64,000 nt of DNA, from positions 62,001 through 126,000 of the forward strand of contig JAFSTN010000025.1 of assembly GCA_017450485.1 (NCBI GenBank). The letters are read 5' to 3'. The position numbers and the translations under genes were made by a program. The notes beneath the pieces are model-generated. The model ran no database searches and was not told the DNA's origin. It saw nothing but the letters and a program-made list of their open reading frames with translations. Positions 35,930-44,886 of the stretch are shown one piece after another. The DNA is from Lachnospiraceae bacterium (GTDB lineage Bacteria; Bacillota; Clostridia; Lachnospirales; Lachnospiraceae). Position 1 is the stretch's first letter, and each line of letters opens with the position of its first letter.

Positions 35930-36035
35930 TTCGAGTTACAAACACCTCCCGGAATGAATTTGCTCCCTCTCTTTCGGCTTTTTTGATGGCATGATTTTGG
36001 TTATTCCGTCAATGGCTTTTCTGGTAATCTTGTTT

Positions 36036-36041
36036 TATAAT
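36036..36041 (+). promoter_or_regulatory. Possible -10 element upstream of the Rpn gene
   Basis: TATAAT occurs in an AT-rich stretch 77 bases before the Rpn start codon. No good -35 box is present at the usual distance, so this is tentative. The rest of the 183-base gap after the sortase holds no other gene I can support. Confidence 0.35.
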
Positions 36042-36083
36042 TCCACTATATTGTTCATGATCGAGTGATCGTTTCTTGTCCGG

Positions 36084-36108
36084 AGAACCTCGTTTCAAAG
36101 GAGGTTCT
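36084..36108 (+). promoter_or_regulatory. Hairpin that buries the ribosome binding site of the Rpn gene
   Basis: AGAACCTC (36084-36091) is the exact complement of GAGGTTCT (36101-36108), with a 9-base loop. The right arm contains most of the AAAGGAGG ribosome binding site of the gene starting at 36113. In a long read-through transcript the site would be paired; a transcript starting inside the left arm would free it. Comparable protection is known for some transposase genes. Confidence 0.7.
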
Positions 36109-36112
36109 TATT

Positions 36113-36946
36113 ATGAACACTGAAAAAGAAATATTTAAACCCTATGAAGAACTCGAGTTCAGAGATGATTTTATGTTCGGAGTGACTATGTCCGATCCGG
36201 ACTTGTGTCATGATGTGCTCGAATGTTTGCTCCAGATGCCCATTGGCCGATTATCAGAACCGATATCTCAGAAAGAGTTTCGAGAGACTTCTGATGGAAA
36301 GCCTATACGTCTGGATATTTATACTAAAGATGAGCTTTCGGTTTATGATGCGGAAATGCAGAACCGAAATAATCAGTCAGTTAAAGTTCTGACTCTGCCT
36401 AAGAGATCGCGATATTATCAGGCTTTGATTGATTCGGATAACCTTAAGAGCAGTGATGGTTACAGAGCTTTGCCGGACAGCTACATATTGTTTATATGTA
36501 CATTTGATCCGTTTGGTGAAAATAAGGGATGCTATACATTTGTTGAACAATGCTTGGAAATACCAGGCTTGAAGCTTGAGGATGGCACTGAGAAAAGATT
36601 CTATAACTGTACCTATGATGGCGACGATATTCCGGAATCGTTAAAGCGCTTTTTTAGGTATATTCAGTCCGGTGAGGCTACAGACTATCTTACATCCCGC
36701 ATCGATATGGCTGTGGCGGAGGCTCGTAAGAAAGAGGAATGGGGGGCTATATACGTGAAAGAACGAGTGTATGTTTCCGATATTATAGAAGAGTGTAAAG
36801 CCGAGTATAAAGAAGAGATTGAAAACTATAAACAGGAAGCCGAAGCAAACCGTCAAAAAGCCGAAGCAAATCTGAAACTTGCGGATGATTATAAAACTAA
36901 GCTTGATGAGGCTAATGCAAAACTGCAGGCTGCCGGATTGCTTTGA
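36113..36946 (+). CDS. Rpn family recombination-promoting nuclease / PD-(D/E)XK transposase-like protein
   Basis: A 277-residue protein starting at ATG 36113 behind AAAGGAGG; an in-frame start at 36065 is not favoured. The first 200 residues match the Rpn/PDDEXK_2 family: FRDDFMFGVTMSDPDLC, then a nuclease core with IRLDIYTKDE, YDAEMQNRN and RSRYYQALID, where Asp, Glu and Gln form the PD-(D/E)XK site. The last 70 residues are a coiled coil rich in EANRQKAEANLK-type repeats. Such genes are mobile or recombination-linked and spread widely in gut Firmicutes. Base composition looks more AT-rich than the neighbours, suggesting transfer. No terminal inverted repeats were seen. Confidence 0.88.
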   Translation: MNTEKEIFKPYEELEFRDDFMFGVTMSDPDLCHDVLECLLQMPIGRLSEPISQKEFRETSDGKPIRLDIYTKDELSVYDAEMQNRNNQSVKVLTLPKRSRYYQALIDSDNLKSSDGYRALPDSYILFICTFDPFGENKGCYTFVEQCLEIPGLKLEDGTEKRFYNCTYDGDDIPESLKRFFRYIQSGEATDYLTSRIDMAVAEARKKEEWGAIYVKERVYVSDIIEECKAEYKEEIENYKQEAEANRQKAEANLKLADDYKTKLDEANAKLQAAGLL

Positions 36947-37003
36947 TTAATAAACTAAGATTTTGCGAGCTTGTCTCATACAACATATTGCATTTTTATC
37001 TTG

Positions 37004-37044
37004 AAAATATCCCAATATCTAGTAAAATGATATTGGGTATTTTT
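37004..37044. terminator. Strong inverted repeat terminator after the Rpn gene
   Basis: CCCAATATC (37011-37019) pairs perfectly with GATATTGGG (37029-37037); flanking AAAATA and TATTTT extend the stem with one bulge and give U-runs on both strands, so it may terminate in either direction. Confidence 0.82.
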
Positions 37045-37110
37045 ATGTTCCGAAACTATGCTCATTTATAAAATGCCCGAAATATAAAGATTTCAGTGTA
37101 TATATCCGAT

Positions 37111-37144
37111 ACAGATAACAGGGACAGTGTATGTCCTTATCTGT
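37111..37144 (+). promoter_or_regulatory. Leader hairpin 1 of the BspA-like gene
   Basis: ACAGATAA (37111-37118) pairs with TTATCTGT (37137-37144), and GGACA (37122-37126) with TGTCC (37132-37136), around a GTGTA loop and with a 3-base bulge. It lies in the roughly 190-base gap before the adhesin gene. No T-run follows, so it is probably a leader structure, not a terminator. Confidence 0.5.
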
Positions 37145-37174
37145 GTATTACGCTGATGATATATTGATCGATCA

Positions 37175-37196
37175 CATGGAGCATGGATGCTCCGTG
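37175..37196 (+). promoter_or_regulatory. Leader hairpin 2 of the BspA-like gene
   Basis: CATGGAGCA (37175-37183) pairs with TGCTCCGTG (37188-37196) with one G-U pair and a TGGA loop. It ends 39 bases before the start codon. Together with hairpin 1 it suggests a structured mRNA leader; I found no convincing promoter in the gap. Confidence 0.5.
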
Positions 37197-37234
37197 GTAT
37201 ATTTGCAAGGATGCGGGATACATGAGGAGAAGAA

Positions 37235-40200
37235 ATGGCTACTAATACAACCAGAACGTCTGCTTCAAATGCATCGGAAGTGACCCCCAGGAAGAAAACC
37301 GGCAAAAGAAGAATGAAGAAACAGGTTCGGCGAACACTCGGCGGACTGTTTCTTGCGTCTGCTATAGCGGTTGCAGCTATACCGGTCGAACCGACAAGTG
37401 CCAAGAACGGAACGATAGCTCATACGGAAGATCCGTCTACCAATATCGTCAGAGCTGTACATTATGCTGATTTTGACAATGATCCGACTAAATATGAAAA
37501 GATACCGGGGCAGACTGCCGATGCGGATGCTTCCTGGAGAAGCAAGGTTCCGCTTGTAAAAAAAGCAACGTTTGATGCAAATGGAACCAGACTTACGGGA
37601 GATGCCATCTATGTTGATGAAAACATGGCATTTCAGTTTGCTTTTGTACAGGAATCATCAGTTGCTACAGATTCGGTAGCCGTTTTGGTCGGTGTTACAA
37701 ACAGTGCGATCTCTACTTCCGGCAGTCTTACCATCCCCGATTCAGTGGATGCTTACCTGCAGTATACAGCCAATACCACCAAGGGCGGTTATTGTGCGGT
37801 TAACAGAAACGGGGATTTTCTGTATTATTCCACTACAAGCCAGATAAACGACAAACTTAAGGGTTATATGTATAAGGCAAATTATTATGATGCCATGGCT
37901 GTAGATACAAATAAGTATCCTACAGCAGCAAATGATTTCGGCGGTCTTCAGCGCGACGATGCTCATAAGCATGAAAAGGATGTCTGGTCTGTTACGGATG
38001 CTACTTCTATCCAGACCGTGCCTGCAAACGTTTCCGCCACGGAGAATGAATACGGAGTGGTTTTTGACGGACTATCGGCCGGAGATGAAGCCTATGCATT
38101 TACCTATACCAAGTTCATTGCTTCGGAAACAACGCCGACGATGGATCCGGAGGATCCCACGGATCCGACGTCACTTCCGAGATATCATGGCGAGTGGAAG
38201 ACCCTCACCGCATACAGTAAACTCAATCCTCAGATGGAACTGGTGTATGCTCCCTGTTATCTTGATCAGAAGGGACAATGGACTGAAACGGACGGTTCGG
38301 ATAAGGAACTGTATTACTGGACGGGTGATAACAACAGCGTTGATCTGAAGGATACCACCGGTAAGTTTGTTTCCATTGTAGGAAAGGATACGGCTTATCA
38401 GAGACTGCATGAAGCTACGGTAAGATATATAGGAATGCAGAAAGTGGTGTCAGATACCAAGACCCGGACAAACGCGGATGGTGATCTGATCACAATAACC
38501 AACTGGACAGTTACGGACCCTACAACAGTGACGTCAGGAGATACTCTCACGGAGACACCCAGTAACGGTGTGTTTTATGGAAATGCCAACCTGAGAAATC
38601 TCACTATAGGCCCGATGCTTGCCGGTATCGGTGATTACGCATTTTACAGCTGTACCGCGCTTTCAAGTGTTACATTTTCCAGCCAGCTTAACACAATTGG
38701 GAACGGTGCTTTTAAGGGATGCAACAACCTGACAAATGTCAGCCTTGATCCGTGGACGAATCTGACCGTTATAGGTGCATCCGCATTTGAGGGATGTGCC
38801 GGTCTTACCAGCTTTGATATTCCCGTTGCCGTTACAGCTATAGGTGACAGGGCGTTTAAGAATTGTGCGACTTCAACAGGCGGTATCAGGAACATATATA
38901 TGTGCGGGGAACATGCGAGCGGAGATACTACCCCCAACATGAATCTTGTTAATATCGGATACAATGCCTTTGAAAACGATGAATACCTGGATTATCTTGA
39001 ATTTCCGGCATCTCTTTCTCAGAAAATGCCAGTTCACTATTTGAATGGATGCACCAGATTGAATCGAATCAAATCCAATAATCCCAGCTTTGATGTGATA
39101 GATGGCGATTATCATTTGGACAGTGATTACGGAGCCACGGCCGGTACATACGGAACATATAATCCTACCACGGAGATTCAGAAATTCCATCATAAAACAA
39201 ATACAAACGCTAACGGGATCGATACCTGTGATATTGATGACTGGCTGGATTCACTTGAGAACGAAGATTTCTATTTCGAGTCGCTTGACAGTTATGTACT
39301 ACATCAGACTGCGATAGACCATTCGGCTGCGTTTAACTATGATGATGCCGGTAAAGAAGACTGGTTTGAGATAGTTATGGTTTGTGATGAAGACCCTTCA
39401 CACGAATCCACATTTGTGGTGGATACGAATAACAATCTGGTCAGCGTGGATATCAATAAAGACTGTTCCGTTATCACTATCCCCGGATCGATAGGAGGCC
39501 ATGGAGTAAGCAATATCGCCGAGGGCTGCTTTACCAATAACTGTTCCTTGAAGAAGGTATATATACCCGCCTCCGTATCAGAGATCGCCCCCAGAGCTTT
39601 CAGAGGGTGTCATAATCTCAATACTGTCTATTTCACTGAACCGTATAATTATAATCTGACCATCGGAGAAGGGGCATTTGACACACAGGACGGAGTGACT
39701 CTGCACGGAGACACCTGCCCTACCGGTGCACTGTCAAATGATCCTCAACTGAATTTTGTGGGAGCTATAGACGGTAATTATGCTCCTTATGCGTATGCCA
39801 TGGATGGTAACAACAACATAAACATCGGTTCTCAGCCCACTGCGTATATTACATATTATAGTGGCTGGCCCACTTTCCTGCAGGTCAAGTATAATCCTGA
39901 CAGAGTGTCTACCGGCGATGAGAATGAACTGGTATCATATCCTACAAGAAAGTATTTAATGGATATGGATACGGCTGCCGACACGGATTTAGATGATGCT
40001 TTGGAAAAGTATCCGTTTATGTCAAAAGAGGATTTTGCGGCACTGAATAATGCCGTAGACATCATTCAGGATCCCATTAACAATACCGGTACGCAGGATG
40101 AGACCATATGTGCAAACAGTATTTACGATCTTGAGATTCCGTACGGTGTGGAATCTATCAAAGAAGGATTGTTTTCCAATCTGAAGCAGGTTTATCTGCA

Positions 40201-42814
40201 GGATCTTGCCGGAAACTATATAGATGTAGAAGGTAAGGTTATTGATTCAAGTAATGATCTTGACAAGATCATTGCCAATAAACCGGAAAAGCTTGTACGA
40301 AGAGCAGTGCAGGTTAATCCGGTAGATGGTACAGACCTTGGAGTAAATACCCTCGGAGCAAACAAGCTTCTTAAGAGTGTAACCTTAAACTCAATTCAGA
40401 ATATAGATCCGTATACATTTGCCGATATGGATCTGCTGGAAACGGTAGATATAACCGGGAACAGCAATATTGGGGATTATGCATTCTGCGGAGATGATAA
40501 GCTTAAGAATGTCTCGATATCCGGAGATACAAATTCTATAGGCATCAGGCCGTTTGCCGATTGCCCTGTTCTGGATGGTGTTTCGTTTACCGGCAGCAAC
40601 TTCACTTGCGAAGACTCCATCATATATGGCTTGTCGGGAGGAAATAAATCCACTGTGGTTGAATGCCTGGAAACCAGAGGTCAGGGATCGAGTAATACGG
40701 TTGTTTCAGCCAAAGAAATGGCCGGCATAACATCTATGCAGGACGAGGCGTTCATGAACTGTGATGATGTTGAAACAGTTAATTTGACCGATTCAGCACT
40801 TTCAGTGATTCCTCCCAGAGCTTTTGCGGCAACCGATGGTCTGTATCTGGTTGAGCTTCCTCAGGGATTGAAGACTATTAAGAAAGATGCATTCCTTGAC
40901 AGTAACGTTAAGCAGGTTTCCATTCCCGGAATGAACACAAATATCCAGGATGAAAATGTATTCTGTCAAACAGTGAACAAAGGTACCGAGTTCTATCAGG
41001 GACTGTATTCACTTTTAACTAACAATAAAACTGATGTTGCCGGTGATAAAATCGAATCAACAGAATACAACCCTTACGTAGATGAATCTTCCCGTACCGG
41101 TAAGGTCACATTTAATACACCTGAAGGTTCGTTCGCCGAACAGTATGCGGACGATCATGTATACATTCAGGCAACGGCTGCAGCGGTAACATATAAGGTT
41201 ACATTTAAGGATCCCGAGAATACGGGGGATGCGCAGATACTTGAGGTCCAGGATGTTGCATCAGGTGAGTGCGCACAGATACCCCGCGGATGGAATCCGA
41301 ACTCTCATAGCGGCAAGACTTTCCTCGGGTGGGAGAGTTCCGCGAATGACAATGTATACTCTGATACTGAAGTTCCTACCGTACCGATAACAGAGACTAC
41401 GACATATAAAGCACGCTATTCGGGCGGTACATGTACCGTTACGTTCATTGACAAGGACAGTAACGTTATAATTACCAAGGATGTAACCTACGGAAATGAT
41501 GTATCTGCTCCGGAGGCTCCCAAGGTTGACGGATATACGTTTAAGGGGTGGGACAGATATCCGGTAAGCTCAGATGGACTGACGAATATCGTGGAGGATA
41601 CCACATTCAAGGCAACATATGAGAAGGTGGACTCTTCCGATAAGCATCATGTCGTATTCTACAACTATGATGACAGTATAGTCAGTGAGCAGTATATAGC
41701 TGACGGCGAAGCAGCTCAGACACCTGCCAATCCCACCAGGAGCGGATATACGTTCACGGGCTGGAAGCCTGCCGACTTCACCAACATTACCAAAGATACC
41801 GATATTTACGCCCAGTTTGAGAAGAACGCTTCCAATGGCGGAGGCGGTGGAGGCAATGGCGGAAACAACAGCGGATCATCGTCCGGTAACTCCAGTGGAA
41901 ACAAGTCTTCATCCGGCAACAGCTCATCCGGCAACAGCTCCAAGGCCAAGACCTATACCGTGACTGTTATCAACGGCAGCGGATCCGGTACATATGAAGA
42001 AGGCACTACCGTAGTCATTGCAGCCAATGATCCCGCGAAGGGCAAGGCGTTTGACAAGTGGACAACAGCAGATGCAACTTTGGCAAGTACAACGTTGTCT
42101 GCAACGACATTTAAGATGCCGGGCAAGAACGTAACCGTTACGGCTAATTACAAGGATGCACCTTCGTCATCATCAAGTACAGTCAAGTATGCTACCGGTA
42201 ACAGTGGAAGACCGGCGGCTACAGGAAGGACAGCGACGGGTACCACACAGGTGCAGGTCAACAAGGGCGGTGTGAGCAACGTAGATCTCGCATCGGCTAC
42301 GGTCAGAGGATCTACGGACAGCTTCATAGTCAAGGTTACCGAGACGAATGAGGCAACCAATTTGGTGGAAAATGCACTGAACAACAGATTTGGCGGGTTG
42401 GATGCAGTCAAGTACTGGCCTTGCGATATCAGCCTTTATGATTCGACCGGTAATACCAAGATAACCGATACCACCGGTCTTACCGTTGACATTACATTGC
42501 CTATACCTGATGAACTTCGTCAGTATGGCGGTAACAACAAGGTTGCTGCTGTATCCAACGGACAGCTTGAGGAACTGAGTACGAGATTTAATACGGTCAA
42601 CGGTACTCCTACGGTTACATTTACCGCGACCCACTTCTCACCTTATGTGATCTACGCGGATACGAATAACCTGGTTGCATCGGAGATGCTCGACGCATCG
42701 CCGAAGACCGGAGATCCGATCCATCCGAAGTGGTTCCTGGCTATAGCTCTTGCGGCCGGTTCGGTATTCATGTTCCTCAAGAAGGACAAGAAACCTGCCG
42801 TAGTAGCAGCTTGA
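37235..42814 (+). CDS. BspA-like leucine-rich-repeat surface protein with SPKTG sorting signal
   Basis: A 1859-residue secreted protein. Order: a long basic n-region and signal peptide (hydrophobic core GLFLASAIAVAAIPV, cleavage near residue 57); a unique region (60-440); BspA/TpLRR repeats (about 450-1240; units such as IGDYAFYSCTALSSVTF and IGNGAFKGCNNLTNVSL), interrupted by non-repeat segments; three InlB-B/Listeria-Bacteroides repeats (about 1318-1530; GYTFKGW, GYTFTGW); a Gly/Ser/Asn linker; a fourth related repeat (about 1570-1640); a C-terminal domain; and a sorting signal SPKTG (1822-1826), hydrophobic span and KKDKK tail. Class B sortases of clostridia can use SPKTG-type motifs, so the neighbouring sortase is the natural partner. 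Likely an adhesin. AGGAGAAGAA is the ribosome binding site. Confidence 0.93.
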   Translation: MATNTTRTSASNASEVTPRKKTGKRRMKKQVRRTLGGLFLASAIAVAAIPVEPTSAKNGTIAHTEDPSTNIVRAVHYADFDNDPTKYEKIPGQTADADASWRSKVPLVKKATFDANGTRLTGDAIYVDENMAFQFAFVQESSVATDSVAVLVGVTNSAISTSGSLTIPDSVDAYLQYTANTTKGGYCAVNRNGDFLYYSTTSQINDKLKGYMYKANYYDAMAVDTNKYPTAANDFGGLQRDDAHKHEKDVWSVTDATSIQTVPANVSATENEYGVVFDGLSAGDEAYAFTYTKFIASETTPTMDPEDPTDPTSLPRYHGEWKTLTAYSKLNPQMELVYAPCYLDQKGQWTETDGSDKELYYWTGDNNSVDLKDTTGKFVSIVGKDTAYQRLHEATVRYIGMQKVVSDTKTRTNADGDLITITNWTVTDPTTVTSGDTLTETPSNGVFYGNANLRNLTIGPMLAGIGDYAFYSCTALSSVTFSSQLNTIGNGAFKGCNNLTNVSLDPWTNLTVIGASAFEGCAGLTSFDIPVAVTAIGDRAFKNCATSTGGIRNIYMCGEHASGDTTPNMNLVNIGYNAFENDEYLDYLEFPASLSQKMPVHYLNGCTRLNRIKSNNPSFDVIDGDYHLDSDYGATAGTYGTYNPTTEIQKFHHKTNTNANGIDTCDIDDWLDSLENEDFYFESLDSYVLHQTAIDHSAAFNYDDAGKEDWFEIVMVCDEDPSHESTFVVDTNNNLVSVDINKDCSVITIPGSIGGHGVSNIAEGCFTNNCSLKKVYIPASVSEIAPRAFRGCHNLNTVYFTEPYNYNLTIGEGAFDTQDGVTLHGDTCPTGALSNDPQLNFVGAIDGNYAPYAYAMDGNNNINIGSQPTAYITYYSGWPTFLQVKYNPDRVSTGDENELVSYPTRKYLMDMDTAADTDLDDALEKYPFMSKEDFAALNNAVDIIQDPINNTGTQDETICANSIYDLEIPYGVESIKEGLFSNLKQVYLQDLAGNYIDVEGKVIDSSNDLDKIIANKPEKLVRRAVQVNPVDGTDLGVNTLGANKLLKSVTLNSIQNIDPYTFADMDLLETVDITGNSNIGDYAFCGDDKLKNVSISGDTNSIGIRPFADCPVLDGVSFTGSNFTCEDSIIYGLSGGNKSTVVECLETRGQGSSNTVVSAKEMAGITSMQDEAFMNCDDVETVNLTDSALSVIPPRAFAATDGLYLVELPQGLKTIKKDAFLDSNVKQVSIPGMNTNIQDENVFCQTVNKGTEFYQGLYSLLTNNKTDVAGDKIESTEYNPYVDESSRTGKVTFNTPEGSFAEQYADDHVYIQATAAAVTYKVTFKDPENTGDAQILEVQDVASGECAQIPRGWNPNSHSGKTFLGWESSANDNVYSDTEVPTVPITETTTYKARYSGGTCTVTFIDKDSNVIITKDVTYGNDVSAPEAPKVDGYTFKGWDRYPVSSDGLTNIVEDTTFKATYEKVDSSDKHHVVFYNYDDSIVSEQYIADGEAAQTPANPTRSGYTFTGWKPADFTNITKDTDIYAQFEKNASNGGGGGGNGGNNSGSSSGNSSGNKSSSGNSSSGNSSKAKTYTVTVINGSGSGTYEEGTTVVIAANDPAKGKAFDKWTTADATLASTTLSATTFKMPGKNVTVTANYKDAPSSSSSTVKYATGNSGRPAATGRTATGTTQVQVNKGGVSNVDLASATVRGSTDSFIVKVTETNEATNLVENALNNRFGGLDAVKYWPCDISLYDSTGNTKITDTTGLTVDITLPIPDELRQYGGNNKVAAVSNGQLEELSTRFNTVNGTPTVTFTATHFSPYVIYADTNNLVASEMLDASPKTGDPIHPKWFLAIALAAGSVFMFLKKDKKPAVVAA

Positions 42815-42849
42815 TCCGGATAACAGCATAAAGGGAATACAGAAATCTG

Positions 42850-42878
42850 CGGGAAGGGAGAGAAACCCTTCCCGTTTT
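42850..42878 (+). terminator. Intrinsic terminator of the BspA-like gene
   Basis: CGGGAAGGG (42850-42858) and CCCTTCCCG (42866-42874) form a perfect 9-bp stem with a 7-base loop, followed by TTTT. Confidence 0.9.
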
Positions 42879-42918
42879 ATGTGATCGTTCACTAAGTCAG
42901 CATATATGTAACTGAATC

Positions 42919-42947
42919 TTGACTTAGATTGTATTATTGTATACAAT
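42919..42947 (+). promoter_or_regulatory. Promoter of the GntR gene, probably leaderless
   Basis: TTGACT (42919-42924), a 17-base spacer and TACAAT (42942-42947). Transcription would begin at about 42954-42955, right at the ATG at 42955. No ribosome binding site precedes that ATG. Confidence 0.6.
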
Positions 42948-42949
42948 CT
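42926..42949. promoter_or_regulatory. Inverted repeat, probable GntR autoregulatory operator
   Basis: AGATTGTAT (42926-42934) and ATACAATCT (42941-42949) form a perfect 9-bp inverted repeat with 6-base spacer; inside it ATTGTATACAAT (42936-42947) is itself a perfect 12-bp palindrome, the kind of sequence bound by FadR/GntR dimers. It covers the spacer and -10 box, so binding would block the promoter. Confidence 0.72.
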
Positions 42950-42954
42950 TGACT

Positions 42955-43647
42955 ATGAGTGAAAATAATGACGTAAAAAAAGAAGTAACAGACAAATATT
43001 CCCTGCGCGGTCGTGTTTATAACCGGCTGCGTGAGGACATTCTGAGCGGCAAGCTCAAGGAAAACGAGGAACTCAGAGAGATATCCATAGGTGAGGAACT
43101 CGGTGTCAGCCGTACCCCCGTGAGAGAAGCATTCAGACAGCTTGAGCTTGAGGGACTGATCACGATCATTCCCAATAAGGGCGCTTTTGTGACCGGTATC
43201 ACAGGCAAGGATGTGAAGGACATCTATATGATACGTTCTCATCTTGAGGGCCTGTGTGCGAGACTTGCATGTGATCATATCACCGATGAGCAGCTTGAGG
43301 AGATGGAGGAAAATATATATCTCGGTGAGTTTCATGCATCCAAAGGGCACATGGACCAGATGGCCGAGCTGGATAACCGCTTCCATGACATTCTCTATGA
43401 AGCATGTGATTCGAAGATGCTTGAGAATCTGTTGAAGGACTATCATCAATACGTATTGCGTATACGTAAGAAGACACTATCCACCAGTCGCGGAACCGTG
43501 TCTAACGAAGAACACCGTGCGATCATGGAAGCCATCAAAGCCCACGATCATAAGCAGGCTGAGAAACTTGCCAACAAGCACATAAATAATGCATACCAGA
43601 ACATGGTAGATAACGGACTGTATAATCTATACGGCAATCCCGAATAA
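42955..43647 (+). CDS. GntR-family transcriptional regulator, FadR/FCD subfamily
   Basis: A 230-residue regulator. The N-terminal winged helix (about 15-80) has VSRTPVREAFRQLELEGL, the usual recognition helix, and the C-terminal FCD ligand-binding domain has the metal-type residues in LDNRFHDILYEA, EEHRAIM and NKHINNAY. FCD regulators often sense carboxylic acids. I chose the ATG at 42955; the only upstream in-frame codon is a TTG at 42937 inside the promoter and operator. Isocitrate dehydrogenase follows 27 bases downstream and is the obvious candidate target; a perfect inverted repeat over the promoter suggests autoregulation. Confidence 0.9.
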   Translation: MSENNDVKKEVTDKYSLRGRVYNRLREDILSGKLKENEELREISIGEELGVSRTPVREAFRQLELEGLITIIPNKGAFVTGITGKDVKDIYMIRSHLEGLCARLACDHITDEQLEEMEENIYLGEFHASKGHMDQMAELDNRFHDILYEACDSKMLENLLKDYHQYVLRIRKKTLSTSRGTVSNEEHRAIMEAIKAHDHKQAEKLANKHINNAYQNMVDNGLYNLYGNPE

Positions 43648-43674
43648 TAACCGCGATAGACAAGGAGATATACA

Positions 43675-44877
43675 ATGATAAACATGACCACCCCTCTCGT
43701 AGAGATGGACGGAGATGAGATGACCAGGATCCTGTGGCAGATGATCAAAGATGAGCTGATTCTGCCATATATCGATCTGAAGACGGAGTACTATGATCTT
43801 GGCCTTGAGCACAGAAATGAGACCGATGATCAGGTCACGATAGATTCGGCAGAAGCTACGAAGCGTCTCGGTGTTGCCGTTAAATGCGCTACGATCACGC
43901 CGAATGCCGCGCGTATGGATGAGTACAAGCTCAAATCCATGTGGAAGAGCCCGAACGGCACGATCAGAGCGGCGCTTGACGGTACGGTGTTCAGAGCCCC
44001 CATCGTGGTGAAGGGGATCGAACCCTGCGTACGTAACTGGAAGAAGCCCATTACGCTCGCGCGTCATGCCTATGGTGATGTATATAAGAATGTGGAGATA
44101 CGTGTACCCGGTGCAGGCAAGGCCGAACTGGTATATACGGGTGAAGACGGAACCGAGGTTCGTGAGACCATTCAGGACTTCAAGGGCCCCGGCGTGGTCC
44201 AGGGTATGCACAATACCGATGCATCTATTACGAGTTTTGCGCATGCATGCTTCAAGTATGCAATCGATACAAAGCAGGATCTGTGGTTCTCGACCAAGGA
44301 TACCATTTCGAAGAAGTATGATCACAGATTCAAGGATATATTTCAGGATCTGTATGATAACGAATACAAGGATAAGTTCGAAGAGATAGGCATCACTTAT
44401 TTCTATACACTTATAGATGATGCGGTTGCGCGTGTTATGAAGAGCAAGGGCGGATTCATCTGGGCCTGCAAGAACTATGACGGAGATGTCATGAGCGATA
44501 TGGTATCATCGGCATTCGGTTCGCTCGCCATGATGACATCGGTACTCGTAAGCCCCAGCGGGGTATACGAGTATGAGGCGGCCCACGGTACGGTTCAGAG
44601 ACATTACTACAAGCATCTGGCAGGTGAGGAAACCTCGACCAACTCTGTAGCAACGATATTTGCCTGGACAGGAGCTCTGCGTAAGCGCGGTGAACTCGAC
44701 GGTATAGAAGAACTGATCACTTATGCGAATGATATGGAGAGAGCTGTATTATGGACGATAGAGTCCGGAAAGATGACCAAAGATCTGGCTCTGATCACTT
44801 CTCTTGATAATGTGACTGTACTTAATTCGCAGGAGTTTATCAAAGAGATTCGTAAGACATACGACAGCATTAAATAG
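43675..44877 (+). CDS. icd: NADP-dependent isocitrate dehydrogenase (eukaryotic-type subfamily)
   Basis: A 400-residue enzyme oxidising isocitrate to 2-oxoglutarate, providing carbon for glutamate synthesis. It belongs to the homodimeric subfamily that includes the mammalian enzymes, not to the Escherichia coli type: [13 protein letters not shown] at the N-terminus, [17 protein letters not shown], and [13 protein letters not shown] with the Arg/His pair that favours [21 protein letters not shown] completes the site. AAGGAGATATACA is an excellent ribosome binding site. The GntR regulator is immediately upstream and an ABC-F gene converges 9 bases downstream. Confidence 0.95.
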   Translation: MINMTTPLVEMDGDEMTRILWQMIKDELILPYIDLKTEYYDLGLEHRNETDDQVTIDSAEATKRLGVAVKCATITPNAARMDEYKLKSMWKSPNGTIRAALDGTVFRAPIVVKGIEPCVRNWKKPITLARHAYGDVYKNVEIRVPGAGKAELVYTGEDGTEVRETIQDFKGPGVVQGMHNTDASITSFAHACFKYAIDTKQDLWFSTKDTISKKYDHRFKDIFQDLYDNEYKDKFEEIGITYFYTLIDDAVARVMKSKGGFIWACKNYDGDVMSDMVSSAFGSLAMMTSVLVSPSGVYEYEAAHGTVQRHYYKHLAGEETSTNSVATIFAWTGALRKRGELDGIEELITYANDMERAVLWTIESGKMTKDLALITSLDNVTVLNSQEFIKEIRKTYDSIK

Positions 44878-44886
44878 GGCAGAGCT

